From Agathobacter sp. (GTDB lineage Bacteria > Bacillota > Clostridia > Lachnospirales > Lachnospiraceae), in the NCBI GenBank assembly GCA_017481285.1, contig JAFUPI010000059.1, forward strand, positions 1 to 64,000: DNA of 64,000 nucleotides. Reading direction: 5' to 3'. Shown in pieces: positions 39,972 to 48,748 of this stretch. The translations under genes and the position numbers were made by a program. Under the pieces are notes generated by a model. The model was given only the letters and a program-made list of their open reading frames with translations, did no database searches and was not told where the DNA came from. Every line of letters starts with the position of its first letter. Within the stretch, counting starts at the first letter, position 1.

Positions 39972-41198
39972 ATGGGGAAAATACGCGAAAGACGAAGGCG
40001 GGAAAGGACGAAAAAGTTTGCAATACAGCTTATTGCCCGAATTGGTGCGACGATAGCAGTTTTTGCACTTGCTTTCTTGCTTGTAAATAATTTAGATTTG
40101 TCTTCTGTGGGAACAGACAAAAGTGCATCTGGAGAGAATCAAGAAGGTACAGAAAACGGATCTGTATCAGAAACCCTGCAGATTGTTATGGCTGGCGATA
40201 TGCTGATGCACGAGAGTGTGATTCAGTCTGGGAAGAAAGAAGACGGAACTTACAACTTTGACCACTTGTTTGCTCATGTAGCGGAATTTATTTCGAAAGC
40301 AGATCTGGCGATTGTCAATCAGGAGACGATCATGGGTGGACCGAACTACGGATATACCGGTTATCCTAGCTTTAATTCTCCTTATGAGGTAGCGGATGCA
40401 GAGGTAAAGACTGGATTTGATGTATTGTTACTTGGAACAAATCATGCATATGATAAGGGAGAACAAGGAATATTAAACTGCATGGATTACCTGGATACGA
40501 CACATCCTTCTGTAGGGTATGTGGGAGTTAATCGTAGCCAGGAGGAACAGGATACTACAATCTATACTTACGAGGCAAATGGAATCACCGTTGCAATCCT
40601 GAATTATACCTATGGACATAATGGAGTTACTCTTCCAGAGGATAAAAAATATTTAGTAAATGAGACGGATGAGGATAAAATTCGCTCAGACATTCGTAAA
40701 GCGGAAGAAATTGCAGACTTTACCATTGTATGTCCACATTGGGGGACGGAGTTTAAATTAGAGTCCGATACAAAACAAAGAGAATTGGCGCAGATTTTCT
40801 TGGAAGAAGGTGTAGACTTAGTATTAGGTACCCATCCACATGTAATCGAGCCGATAGAATGGCTGAGCCACGAAAATGGACATAAGATGCTGGTGTACTA
40901 TTCCATCGGAAACTTCGTAAATGGAACGACTTCTACAGGGGATGGAGTAGCAAATCGAATGATTGGTGGACTTGCAGACATTATAATAGGAAGAAACAAA
41001 GATTCGAATAAAGTGGAAATATTGAAATACGGTGCAGTTCCAGTTGTTTGTCATGTGGCAGAAGGAACCGAATACACCGTATATTTTCTAGAAGATTATA
41101 CTGAGGAACTGGCTTCTAAGAATCAGATCGTTTCGCAGGACTCAGATTTCTCCAAGTCCTACTGCGAATCTCTCGTTACTCAAGTTTGGGGAGAATAG
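39972..41198 (+). CDS. CapA family metallophosphatase-like protein, membrane-anchored
   Basis: A 408-residue protein with a basic N-terminus and one membrane helix (about residues 20-38), then the CapA/PgsA-type domain related to metallophosphatases. Motifs seen: AGDMLMHESV, NQETIMGG, LLGTNHAYDKG, VCPHWGTEFK and GTHPHVIEPIEW, which supply Asp/Asn/His metal ligands. CapA homologues take part in poly-gamma-glutamate export in Bacillus, but orphan members like this one occur widely and their role is not known. Its 3' end overlaps the convergent DUF885 gene by 19 bp. Confidence 0.88.
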   Translation: MGKIRERRRRERTKKFAIQLIARIGATIAVFALAFLLVNNLDLSSVGTDKSASGENQEGTENGSVSETLQIVMAGDMLMHESVIQSGKKEDGTYNFDHLFAHVAEFISKADLAIVNQETIMGGPNYGYTGYPSFNSPYEVADAEVKTGFDVLLLGTNHAYDKGEQGILNCMDYLDTTHPSVGYVGVNRSQEEQDTTIYTYEANGITVAILNYTYGHNGVTLPEDKKYLVNETDEDKIRSDIRKAEEIADFTIVCPHWGTEFKLESDTKQRELAQIFLEEGVDLVLGTHPHVIEPIEWLSHENGHKMLVYYSIGNFVNGTTSTGDGVANRMIGGLADIIIGRNKDSNKVEILKYGAVPVVCHVAEGTEYTVYFLEDYTEELASKNQIVSQDSDFSKSYCESLVTQVWGE

Positions 41199-42946
41199 TA
41201 TTTTGGCAAATACTTCTCCAAAATAGAAAATGGTGCTGGGCCAATATCCAAAACCGCCTGATGGAATTGTTTATCGGAATAATCTGTACCGAATAATTCC
41301 TTAGCATAGCCCTTTAATTCTAAAAATTCGATATAACCAACATAATATTTTAAATAGTTACCCGGTTCAGACAAAATGAGCTGGGTAATTTCTTTTATTA
41401 CGGATTCGTTTGTAATACCATAGCCAGCCCAGAATTCTTTCATTTCTTCCGCAGTCCAGCCGTAATAATGAAGTCCAATGTCGGAGGACGCGTATAAGCT
41501 TAGGGTCGCTGCCTGATTATGTGATAAGAAAGAAGCCACATCTTCTTCTACACCAGCATAATCGTAAGCCATCATTTCAATATAAGTAGCCCATCCTTCC
41601 ACGTATCCAGAATAATTTAAAATAGAGCGGATATGCGGATAGTCATAGGTGTAGGTCATGACCGTCTGGTACAAATGACCAGGATACCCTTCGTGTGCCA
41701 ATGTGGTAAATGCATAGATGTCAGAAGAAATATAGCCTTCGTTTATGTAAATTACATTTTCTGTATAATTGTCGATTGGAGCCACAATATAAAACGCAGG
41801 TGCAAGGAATTCCTCCAGGTCAGGTTCTACATAATTGATTTCGTAGCTGCAGTCAGGCGGTGCAGGAAAATCCTCTAAAATTGCGTTTTGAAGGCTGGAC
41901 AGCATTGCATTTGGATCTGCCATTTGCCATTCCAAGGTGCTGCATTCCTGAATCAGATTCTCATTTTCCGACTGAAGCTGTGCACAAACCAGCAAATCGC
42001 TCATACGTTGATTTTCGATACGGCGGAAAATGATATCCACACTATCTTCACAGCCGGTTTCGGAATAAACCAAGGTTTCGTAATATTCCTTGCCGTCTTC
42101 CAAATAGCAGATGCCCTTATCGTTTTTACCGGTATTCTTCAATGCTTCCAATTGAGTTATCATATCTTCATAGGCAGGAAAAAGTTGCTTCTCCAGAATC
42201 GTTTCATTTTGTCTGCAATAAGAGGCCTCTTTTTGTGCGGATAAATCCAGCTCCTGTAAGCGGGATTCGAAAGTAGTAATCAAATAATGATTCTCCTTAT
42301 CTAACAGAAAACTTTCACAGCTATCGATTACCAATTCGCATAAATCTTCGGACATAAACAGCCCTTTGTCAGATTTTTCCGCTTCAAACATCATGGCTTG
42401 GTCAAAATACTCGTCAGTTAAAGCAATTAGTTTGAGATAATCTTTTACATCCTGTTCGCTTTGAAATTCATATTCCGCAAACAGAATCGGAAGTTCCATC
42501 TGCAACCCGCCAGAAAAAGAGAATGGCTCCTCATATAAATCATATTCACTTAATGCGATCTGTGTATTGAGAAAATCCATTAGGATATCGTAGGTCAGCT
42601 GGTTTTCCTGAGATAATTTCTCATAGGAGAATTGGGACAAAGCATTTTTCGTCGCCAACAAATATGTATCGTTTGCATCACGAGCCTCTTTCGAGAAATC
42701 TCCCAAAGAAATCTCATATTCTTCGATACCAAAACTAGCTGGGTTCTCTACACAGTAGTGAAGATTGATGGTATTTGCAGTGATTTCCTCCAGGAATAAA
42801 TCATTTGTGAAGGCTTCAAACGCCAGGTTGACGGCTTCTGCATTGGAGCCATTTTCTGTATTACTCAGGTTGCCTTGCTTTTGACAGCTTGTGAAGCAGG
42901 ATATTGCAAGGAAAATAGAAAGTCCTATTATTATAAATCGTTTCAA
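41180..42946 (-). CDS. DUF885 family lipoprotein (putative metallopeptidase)
   Basis: About 588 residues. A lipoprotein signal peptide ends at the lipobox FTSC. The DUF885 zinc-binding motif HEGYPGHLYQ and the following YVEGWATYIE glutamate segment are intact, consistent with a surface-attached metallo-carboxypeptidase-like enzyme. The TTG at 42946 is preferred because ATGGGG stands 6 bp upstream; an ATG at 42964 lies only a few bases behind a TATAAT box and has no ribosome binding site. Single gene, convergent with the CapA gene. Confidence 0.85.
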   Translation of the reverse strand: MKRFIIIGLSIFLAISCFTSCQKQGNLSNTENGSNAEAVNLAFEAFTNDLFLEEITANTINLHYCVENPASFGIEEYEISLGDFSKEARDANDTYLLATKNALSQFSYEKLSQENQLTYDILMDFLNTQIALSEYDLYEEPFSFSGGLQMELPILFAEYEFQSEQDVKDYLKLIALTDEYFDQAMMFEAEKSDKGLFMSEDLCELVIDSCESFLLDKENHYLITTFESRLQELDLSAQKEASYCRQNETILEKQLFPAYEDMITQLEALKNTGKNDKGICYLEDGKEYYETLVYSETGCEDSVDIIFRRIENQRMSDLLVCAQLQSENENLIQECSTLEWQMADPNAMLSSLQNAILEDFPAPPDCSYEINYVEPDLEEFLAPAFYIVAPIDNYTENVIYINEGYISSDIYAFTTLAHEGYPGHLYQTVMTYTYDYPHIRSILNYSGYVEGWATYIEMMAYDYAGVEEDVASFLSHNQAATLSLYASSDIGLHYYGWTAEEMKEFWAGYGITNESVIKEITQLILSEPGNYLKYYVGYIEFLELKGYAKELFGTDYSDKQFHQAVLDIGPAPFSILEKYLPKYYSPQT

Positions 42947-43002
42947 GATAAACCCCATTTCCAAAAGTGTGATTATAATAGTTTATGTTTCATATCATTT
43001 TT

Positions 43003-43872
43003 TTATGCAAATCCACCATCACCTATGCCAGGCATCGTAAATCCAAGCTTTGCCATATACTGACCAATCTTACTAGTCGTCTTATCCACGAACTCAGGCT
43101 GGCCATATACTTTCTTCAACCATTCCACAGACAAATCCTGCCAGGTTGAGAAGGCTGCATTAAGAACCTGAGAGCTTCCGTCAGCAGTTACTTCATTCGC
43201 TAAAGCATAACCATGAGGACCATGCTGGAATACATGAAGTTCATAGAAAAGTCCGAGCTCTGCATATTTGTTTGCTACTGGCAAAGCACCATAGGTCGTG
43301 AGCAAGTCTTCTGCGGTAGCCACCATAAATACAGGAGGCGCATCTTTGGTAATCTTATTTAAGAGGTTAAACTGCTCTGCGTCTTCATTGGTAACTTCTT
43401 TTTTACCAGTCAAAAGCTGAAGCATAAATGAACCAGGCATATTTGGAATGCTAACCGCTGGGTAGCCAAGAATCATACCATTTACCTTATTTTCTGCCAG
43501 AAGACCTGCTGCCATAGCAAGATGACCGCCAGCAGAGAAGCCACAAGATAAAATTTTATCGGAATCAATATTCCATTCTTCCGCATGTTCGCGAAGATAC
43601 CCAACAGCCCAGCTGATTTCCTGAAGTGGAGAAAAGCCTGCTGCATCCCAGCCAGTCGAGTAACGAAGCACAAAAGCATGATATCCTTTTGCCGCAAAGC
43701 CAAGTGCGATAGGTTCGCCTTCACGTGGCGAGCAGTAAATGTAACCACCGCCCGGACAAACGATAATTGCAGGACGCTTCTTTTCCTGTCCTAATGTAAT
43801 TTCACAATCTAAAATATAGCCCTCCAAAGTAGCCTCTGGATGATTTGGGCATTCCATATGTATCATTTTCAT
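43003..43872 (-). CDS. Alpha/beta-hydrolase, esterase/lipase (BD-FAE-like)
   Basis: A 289-residue cytoplasmic hydrolase with an oxyanion-hole loop CPGGGYIYCSPREGEP, nucleophile elbow GFSAGGHLA and a late histidine in HVFQHGPHGYAL. This matches acetyl-xylan-esterase-like hydrolases that deacetylate carbohydrates or related esters. The start at 43872 is preceded by GGGGGAAG; a longer frame has no ribosome binding site. Monocistronic. Confidence 0.85.
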   Translation of the reverse strand: MKMIHMECPNHPEATLEGYILDCEITLGQEKKRPAIIVCPGGGYIYCSPREGEPIALGFAAKGYHAFVLRYSTGWDAAGFSPLQEISWAVGYLREHAEEWNIDSDKILSCGFSAGGHLAMAAGLLAENKVNGMILGYPAVSIPNMPGSFMLQLLTGKKEVTNEDAEQFNLLNKITKDAPPVFMVATAEDLLTTYGALPVANKYAELGLFYELHVFQHGPHGYALANEVTADGSSQVLNAAFSTWQDLSVEWLKKVYGQPEFVDKTTSKIGQYMAKLGFTMPGIGDGGFA

Positions 43873-44005
43873 GATTTTCTTCCCCCATATTTTCCTTTTC
43901 CAAGTTGATAATAATATTATAACATAGCTTTTTAACATTGAAATATTTTTCTTCTTTATTATAATATAGAAGAAACCGAATTGTTTTTGAAAAAGGAGTC
44001 TTTTT

Positions 44006-44197
44006 ATGGAAAAACTCGTATACGAAGTAGGCGATATTGTAAAATTAAAAAAGCCACATCCATGTGGAGCAAACGAGTGGGAAATACTACGTGTTGGGGC
44101 TGACTTCCGTTTGAAGTGTACAGGTTGTGGTCATCAGGTTATGATAGCCCGAAAGCTGGTCGAAAAGAACACAAAAGAATTGAAAAAACCTTTATAA
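44006..44197 (+). CDS. DUF951 family small zinc-ribbon-like protein
   Basis: A 63-residue basic protein: VGDIVKLKKPHPCGANEWEIL, then GADFRLKCTGCGHQVMIAR. The CxxC plus the single PCG cysteine are typical of DUF951, a family commonly encoded just upstream of rpsF-ssb-rpsR in Firmicutes. AAAAGGAG lies upstream. Function unknown; fold resembles a small OB/zinc ribbon. Confidence 0.88.
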   Translation: MEKLVYEVGDIVKLKKPHPCGANEWEILRVGADFRLKCTGCGHQVMIARKLVEKNTKELKKPL

Positions 44198-44203
44198 AAA
44201 GGC

Positions 44204-44232
44204 TTGCAAACCGCGTAAAAACGTGGTATCAT
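44204..44232 (+). promoter_or_regulatory. Promoter of rpsF-ssb-rpsR
   Basis: TTGCAA (44204-44209), 17-bp spacer, TATCAT (44227-44232). A ~70-nt leader follows, with a stem pairing GCTCATG with CGTGGGC (G-U pairs included). It may be an S6:S18-responsive leader, but the consensus was not clearly recognised. Confidence 0.65.
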
Positions 44233-44308
44233 CTGTTTTCGGTATGAAAAATATTCCTTGCTCATGGATAGAATTCGTGGGCCAGAGACCAAAAGGAGGT
44301 AAAATCGC

Positions 44309-44599
44309 ATGAACAAATATGAATTAGCACTTGTTGTTAGTGCAAAGATCGAAGATGATGCGAGAGCAGCAGTCGTAGCAAAAGCACAGGACTACGTTAC
44401 ACGTGCAGGCGGTGTTGTTTCAGAAGTAGAAGAATGGGGTAAGAAGAAATTAGCTTACGAAATTCAGAAACAGAGCGAAGGCTTCTACTACTTCATCCAG
44501 TTTGAAGCAAATGCAGACGCACCTGCATACATCGAACAGCGCGTACGTATCATGGATAATGTTCTTCGTTTCTTATGCGTTAGAAAAGACGAGGCATAG
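44309..44599 (+). CDS. rpsF: 30S ribosomal protein S6
   Basis: A 96-residue protein with the S6 pattern: NKYELALVVSAKIEDDAR, GVVSEVEEWGKKKLAYEI, GFYYFIQFEA and RIMDNVLRFLCVR. S6 pairs with S18 on the 30S platform. AAAGGAGG precedes the ATG. It is the first gene of rpsF-ssb-rpsR, the conserved Firmicutes arrangement. Confidence 0.97.
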   Translation: MNKYELALVVSAKIEDDARAAVVAKAQDYVTRAGGVVSEVEEWGKKKLAYEIQKQSEGFYYFIQFEANADAPAYIEQRVRIMDNVLRFLCVRKDEA

Positions 44600-44617
44600 A
44601 ATTAGAGGAGAAAAACT

Positions 44618-45058
44618 ATGAATAAAGTAATCCTTATGGGACGTTTAACTAGAGATGCTGAAGTAAGATATTCTCAGGGAGATGCTTCTACAGCAGTAGC
44701 AAGATTTTCTTTGGCAGTAGACCGTCGTTTCAAACGTGACGGTGACGAACAGTCAGCTGATTTCATCAACTGTGTAGCGTTCGGACGTACTGGCGAATTT
44801 TTCGAAAGATTCGGACGTAAAGGAACCAAGTTCCTTGTAGAAGGCCGCATCCAGACAGGCAGCTACACCAACAAAGACGGACAGCGTGTTTACACAACTG
44901 ACGTTGTAGTTGAGCAGGTAGAATTTGCAGAAAGCAAAGCTTCTAGCGAAAACAATGGTGGATACGTTCCAGCAGACAGACCATCACCAAGCGGAGCAGC
45001 AGGCGATGGATTCATGAATATTCCAGACGGAATTGATGAAGAATTACCATTTAACTAA
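44618..45058 (+). CDS. ssb: Single-stranded DNA-binding protein
   Basis: A 146-residue SSB: OB fold beginning [19 protein letters not shown], with [18 protein letters not shown] and [12 protein letters not shown], a short Gly/Pro linker and the acidic tip DEELPFN that recruits partner proteins. Between rpsF and rpsR, as in other Firmicutes. Codon use is biased as for a highly expressed gene. Confidence 0.97.
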   Translation: MNKVILMGRLTRDAEVRYSQGDASTAVARFSLAVDRRFKRDGDEQSADFINCVAFGRTGEFFERFGRKGTKFLVEGRIQTGSYTNKDGQRVYTTDVVVEQVEFAESKASSENNGGYVPADRPSPSGAAGDGFMNIPDGIDEELPFN

Positions 45059-45102
45059 TATTGGTGCTCACTCGTGAGCAAATTTTCAAGGAGGTAACGA
45101 AA

Positions 45103-45369
45103 ATGGCTTTTGAAAAGACAGCTAACCGCGAAGGCGCTTCTTCAATGAAGAGAAGACCAATGCGTCGTAGAAAAAAAGTATGTGTATTCTGTGGCAAAGA
45201 TAATGTCATCGATTACAAAGACGTAAATAAATTAAAAAGATATATCTCTGAAAGAGGAAAAATTCTTCCTCGTCGTATCACAGGAAACTGTGCAAAACAC
45301 CAGAGAGCTCTTACAGTAGCAATCAAGAGAGCACGTCACGTAGCAATTATGCCATACGTACAGGATTAA
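45103..45369 (+). CDS. rpsR: 30S ribosomal protein S18
   Basis: An 88-residue basic protein with [40 protein letters not shown] and [20 protein letters not shown]. The CxxC and later Cys make it the zinc-type (C+) form. AAGGAGG is 8 bp upstream of the ATG at 45103; an earlier in-frame start lacks it. A terminator follows. Confidence 0.97.
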   Translation: MAFEKTANREGASSMKRRPMRRRKKVCVFCGKDNVIDYKDVNKLKRYISERGKILPRRITGNCAKHQRALTVAIKRARHVAIMPYVQD

Positions 45370-45381
45370 GATTTGCGAATA

Positions 45382-45417
45382 AACCAGTTACTCGAAAGAG
45401 TAGCTGGTTTTTTATTT
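45382..45417 (+). terminator. Terminator after rpsR
   Basis: AACCAGTTACTC / GAGTAGCTGGTT (45382-45393 with 45398-45409), loop GAAA, then TTTTTATTTTT. Confidence 0.92.
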
Positions 45418-45441
45418 TTATAATTGGTTTTTCCTCAACTT

Positions 45442-45494
45442 TAAGGTAACGTTAAGGTTTCGCCTATTGAAAAGTAAGGTTTTCGTGGTAAGAT
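45442..45494 (+). promoter_or_regulatory. TAAGGT direct repeats and promoter of the DUF975/two-component operon
   Basis: TAAGGT occurs at 45442, 45453 and 45475, that is with 11- and 22-bp steps on the same helix face, the pattern bound by OmpR/VanR-type regulators. The last repeat overlaps the region between TTGAAA (45467-45472) and a weak TAAGAT (45489-45494), as in activator-dependent promoters. The operon downstream encodes such a regulator. Confidence 0.65.
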
Positions 45495-45521
45495 TGAATC
45501 ATAAAAAGGGAGGAAGACCAT

Positions 45522-46613
45522 ATGTGGACTAGAGTACAATTAAAAGATAAAGCAAAAGGTGCGTTAGATATTAATTATTGGAAAATTATTTTAGTATCCC
45601 TAATCGTAGTGTTGGTTGGTGGAGGAACCGCTTCCAGTGCAGGTGCAACTTTTGAAGAAGAATTTTCAACGACCTTAGAAAGTGAAGATATGGATATCTT
45701 CAATGACTTGTTTTCTGAGGAAGAAACATGGGAAGATGAGAGTGATGGTAGTATAGCAGATGATGAGTATTCTCAGTGGTACGAAGATCCAAATGCATCG
45801 GATGAATACTGGGAAGGTTACTACGATGGTTACTTCGGAAATTCAGAATCTGCAAAAACAGAAGAGTATCTGGCGGGGTATAAGGACGGTCAGTTGGATG
45901 ATACCGCAGAAAATGATTTTGGGTCTGCCTTTGAAGACGGATTCTCCAGCGGAGAGCTGGATGGTATCAGTATGGGACAGATTGCTGGCATTGGAATTGT
46001 AGTTGTAGTAATCTTTATCCTTATTGTAGTCATTGTCAGTGCAATCGGATTAGTTTATAGTGCATTTATCTTAAATCCAGTGGATGTTGGTGCGAAACGA
46101 TTCTTTGTGAAGTCGTTAGATGAGGCAGCAGAAGTAAAAGAAATCGCGTTTGCATTTGATAATAATTACAAAAATGTAGCGAAAATACTCTTTGTGAGAG
46201 ATTTGAAGGTTCTCCTCTGGACCTTATTGTTCATCATTCCAGGTGTGATTAAATCCTATGAATACTTTATGATGCCTTATCTCTTGGCAGAGAATCCAAA
46301 CCTTACCAAAGAAGAAGCATTCCGTTTGAGTAAGCAGATGATGACAGGAAATAAGTGGAAGACCTTCGTATTAGAGCTTTCCTTCTTCTGGTGGGATGTG
46401 CTTTCTGCAATTACAGCGGGTATTGTGGGAATCTTCTATGTAAATCCATACAAGAACCTGACTTTCGCAGCACTTTATGAGGAACTCAGTGTAATCAATG
46501 GACGTCCTGCACGTGCGGCAGCGGTCCAACCAATGTATGAGATGCCAGTTTATGAGCAGGAAGTAGAACCAGCATTTGAAACATCAGAAGAGACATATAA
46601 TTCACCAGAATAA
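45522..46613 (+). CDS. DUF975 family membrane protein with an acidic Gly/Asp-rich insertion
   Basis: A 363-residue protein: basic N-terminus and first membrane helix (about residues 22-40), then a strongly acidic insertion of ~110 residues with repeated Gly-Tyr-x-Asp-Gly-like units (YWEGYYDGYF, LAGYKDGQLDD, FEDGFSSGELDG), then DUF975 helices (FNPVDVGAKRFF-type segment, KVLLWTLLFIIPGVIKSYEY, MMPYLLAENPNLTKEEAF). The insertion would face outside. It is first in an operon with a response regulator and kinase; it may be their input or target. Function of DUF975 is unknown. Confidence 0.8.
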   Translation: MWTRVQLKDKAKGALDINYWKIILVSLIVVLVGGGTASSAGATFEEEFSTTLESEDMDIFNDLFSEEETWEDESDGSIADDEYSQWYEDPNASDEYWEGYYDGYFGNSESAKTEEYLAGYKDGQLDDTAENDFGSAFEDGFSSGELDGISMGQIAGIGIVVVVIFILIVVIVSAIGLVYSAFILNPVDVGAKRFFVKSLDEAAEVKEIAFAFDNNYKNVAKILFVRDLKVLLWTLLFIIPGVIKSYEYFMMPYLLAENPNLTKEEAFRLSKQMMTGNKWKTFVLELSFFWWDVLSAITAGIVGIFYVNPYKNLTFAALYEELSVINGRPARAAAVQPMYEMPVYEQEVEPAFETSEETYNSPE

Positions 46614-46624
46614 TAGGAGCGAGA

Positions 46625-47305
46625 ATGGAATATAAAATTCTTGTAGCAGATGATGAAAAAGAAATAAGAGAGCTTCTTCGACTATATCTGGAAAATTCCG
46701 GATATCAGGTACTGGAAGCGGAGGATGGGCAGCAGGCCTTGGACATCCTGCGGAGCGAAAAAATAGACCTATGTCTTTTGGATATCATGATGCCAAAGGT
46801 AGATGGCTATCGTGTATTGCAGGAGCTTCGCAAGGAAAGTAATATTCCAGTGATGATTTTGTCCGCGAAGGATGCCGACTCTGAGAAAATCCTAGGATTG
46901 AATCTTGGGGCAGACGATTATATGGCGAAACCATTTAATCCACTAGAGGCAATTGCCAGAGTGAATTCGAATATCCGTAGATTTTATTCCTTGGGAACCA
47001 GTCCTGTGACAGAGACCATCAAGGTAAAGGATTTAGAGATTGATGTGGATTCCTGCGAATTGAGACGAAACGGAGAACTTATCGATTTAACTTCGGTAGA
47101 ATATAAAATCATGGAGCTTTTTATGAAGCATCCAGGCAAGGTTTTCACCAAGCAGCAAATTTACGAATATGGATGGGGAGAAGATTTTATTGTAGCAGAT
47201 AATAACATCATGGTGTGTATCAGCAAGCTACGAGACAAATTGGATGAAGATCCATCCGCATACATAAAAACCATCCGTGGTTTGGGATATCGCTTAGAAA
47301 GATAG
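46625..47305 (+). CDS. OmpR/VanR-type response regulator
   Basis: A 226-residue two-domain regulator. The receiver has the acidic pair VADDEKE, phosphoacceptor Asp in LLDIMMPKVDG and Lys in YMAKPFNPLE. The C-terminal winged helix (KVFTKQQIYEYGWGEDF, NNIMVCISKLRDKL, IKTIRGLGYRLER) is OmpR/PhoB-like. It starts 11 bp after the DUF975 gene and 8 bp before the kinase. The upstream TAAGGT repeats are likely its own operator. Confidence 0.94.
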   Translation: MEYKILVADDEKEIRELLRLYLENSGYQVLEAEDGQQALDILRSEKIDLCLLDIMMPKVDGYRVLQELRKESNIPVMILSAKDADSEKILGLNLGADDYMAKPFNPLEAIARVNSNIRRFYSLGTSPVTETIKVKDLEIDVDSCELRRNGELIDLTSVEYKIMELFMKHPGKVFTKQQIYEYGWGEDFIVADNNIMVCISKLRDKLDEDPSAYIKTIRGLGYRLER

Positions 47306-47313
47306 GTAATGAT

Positions 47314-48258
47314 ATGAAAGAAAAACAAGATTTTCAAATATTTATTATCAGTCGTTTTCTAGTAAGTCTCATTTACGTAGTGTTATCCGAGTTTTTGATT
47401 TGGTTTGCGACAGACCGCATTAAACATCTGTTTCAGGGCGGAGTGTCCATGGCAATATTTATTGCGGGTATCATCATTATGATTATACCAATCATCGTAG
47501 CATCGCTGCTGTTTTCTAAAGCCCTGGTGGACGAAGTGCACCGAATGAATCAGGAAAAAGAGGAAATGCGAAAGGGTTATGAGAAGAAGCGAAACCTGAT
47601 GCTTAGCGATATTGCACATGACTTGCGAACCCCGATTACCACGATTGCGGGCTATTCGAAGGCGTTGAATGATGATATGGTCATCTCGGAGGAGAAGAAA
47701 AAAGAATATCTGCAGGCGATTGAAAACAAATCGGCCCGCATGAATGATTTGATTAATCTTCTCTTTGAATATGTACGTTTGGACAGTGCAAACTACGGAC
47801 TTCGAAAGGACGAAATCGATTTATCAGAATTGCTTCGAACCATTGCAGCTAGTCTGTATTCGGATGTAGAAGAAAAAGGCATGGAATTTCAGATTTCTAT
47901 ACCAGAGGAAGTACATTTGATTACATTGGACCGTGTACAGTTTTCACGCGTGATTGTAAACCTCATCAACAATGCCATCAAGCACAATGAAAAAGGAACG
48001 GTAATATCGCTGGAAATGAAGCCTGAAAAAGACAAAATAGTAATAGAAGTTTCCGATAATGGCGGACTCATACCGACATTTTTGGCGGAGCAGATATTTG
48101 AACCATTTGCCATGGGCGATGCTTCTAGAACCGCTCAAAGCGGCAGTGGTTTGGGACTATCCATTGCGAAAAAAATTGTGGAAATGCATGGATGGAGCTT
48201 AGAACTGAAACAATATTATGAAGAATATCGAAAATCTTTCATAATAGAAATAAAATAA
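47314..48258 (+). CDS. Sensor histidine kinase
   Basis: A 314-residue VanS-like kinase with two membrane helices (about residues 8-29 and 43-67) and almost no extracytoplasmic loop, so the stimulus is probably membrane-based or from a partner protein. The H box is SDIAHDLRTPITTIAGYSKAL, the N box INNAIKHN and the G box GSGLGLSIAKKIV. Part of the operon with the response regulator and the DUF975 protein. Confidence 0.93.
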   Translation: MKEKQDFQIFIISRFLVSLIYVVLSEFLIWFATDRIKHLFQGGVSMAIFIAGIIIMIIPIIVASLLFSKALVDEVHRMNQEKEEMRKGYEKKRNLMLSDIAHDLRTPITTIAGYSKALNDDMVISEEKKKEYLQAIENKSARMNDLINLLFEYVRLDSANYGLRKDEIDLSELLRTIAASLYSDVEEKGMEFQISIPEEVHLITLDRVQFSRVIVNLINNAIKHNEKGTVISLEMKPEKDKIVIEVSDNGGLIPTFLAEQIFEPFAMGDASRTAQSGSGLGLSIAKKIVEMHGWSLELKQYYEEYRKSFIIEIK

Positions 48259-48280
48259 TAGAGGAAAGGAGAAGAAAAAT

Positions 48281-48745
48281 ATGTTAGAATTATTTGGAGA
48301 GATTAACTGGTTTATCGTATTATGGTTGGTTGTAGTGGTAGTTTTTCTTGCGGTTGAATTAGCGACCGTAACATTAACTTCTATCTGGTTTGCAGCAGGC
48401 GGGCTTATCGCATTGTTTGTGGCTATGGCAGGCGGCAATTTTGCCTTCCAGATGATTGCATTTTTGATAGCTGCATTTGGAATGTTTTTCGCTACAAAGC
48501 CATTGGCAGACAAGATGATGAAGACGAGTAAAACCAGTACCAATGCAGACAGAGCCATTGGTGAGGAGGTACGTGTACTAGAACGTATCAGCAATTTGGA
48601 TCAGACCGGTATGGTAGTTGTTCATGGACAGGAATGGACCGCACGTACCGAAGATGATAAAAACATTATCGAGCAGGGAGCACTTGTTCGAATCCTTCGC
48701 ATCAGCGGAGTAAAAGTAATCGTAGAAAGGGTAAAGGAGGATTAA
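48281..48745 (+). CDS. NfeD family membrane protein
   Basis: A 154-residue protein with two to three N-terminal membrane helices and a C-terminal OB-fold domain (GEEVRVLERISNL, GMVVVHGQEWTAR, GALVRILRISGVKVIVE). NfeD proteins pair with SPFH proteins; here the SPFH gene follows after 3 bp. GAAAGGAG precedes the start. Role: likely membrane microdomain organisation (family knowledge). Confidence 0.92.
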   Translation: MLELFGEINWFIVLWLVVVVVFLAVELATVTLTSIWFAAGGLIALFVAMAGGNFAFQMIAFLIAAFGMFFATKPLADKMMKTSKTSTNADRAIGEEVRVLERISNLDQTGMVVVHGQEWTARTEDDKNIIEQGALVRILRISGVKVIVERVKED

Positions 48746-48748
48746 GTT

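Noticed and set aside
48199..48594. 131-codon antisense frame over NfeD
   Set aside because: It lies fully opposite two well-recognised genes (kinase end and NfeD), with no ribosome site or promoter.
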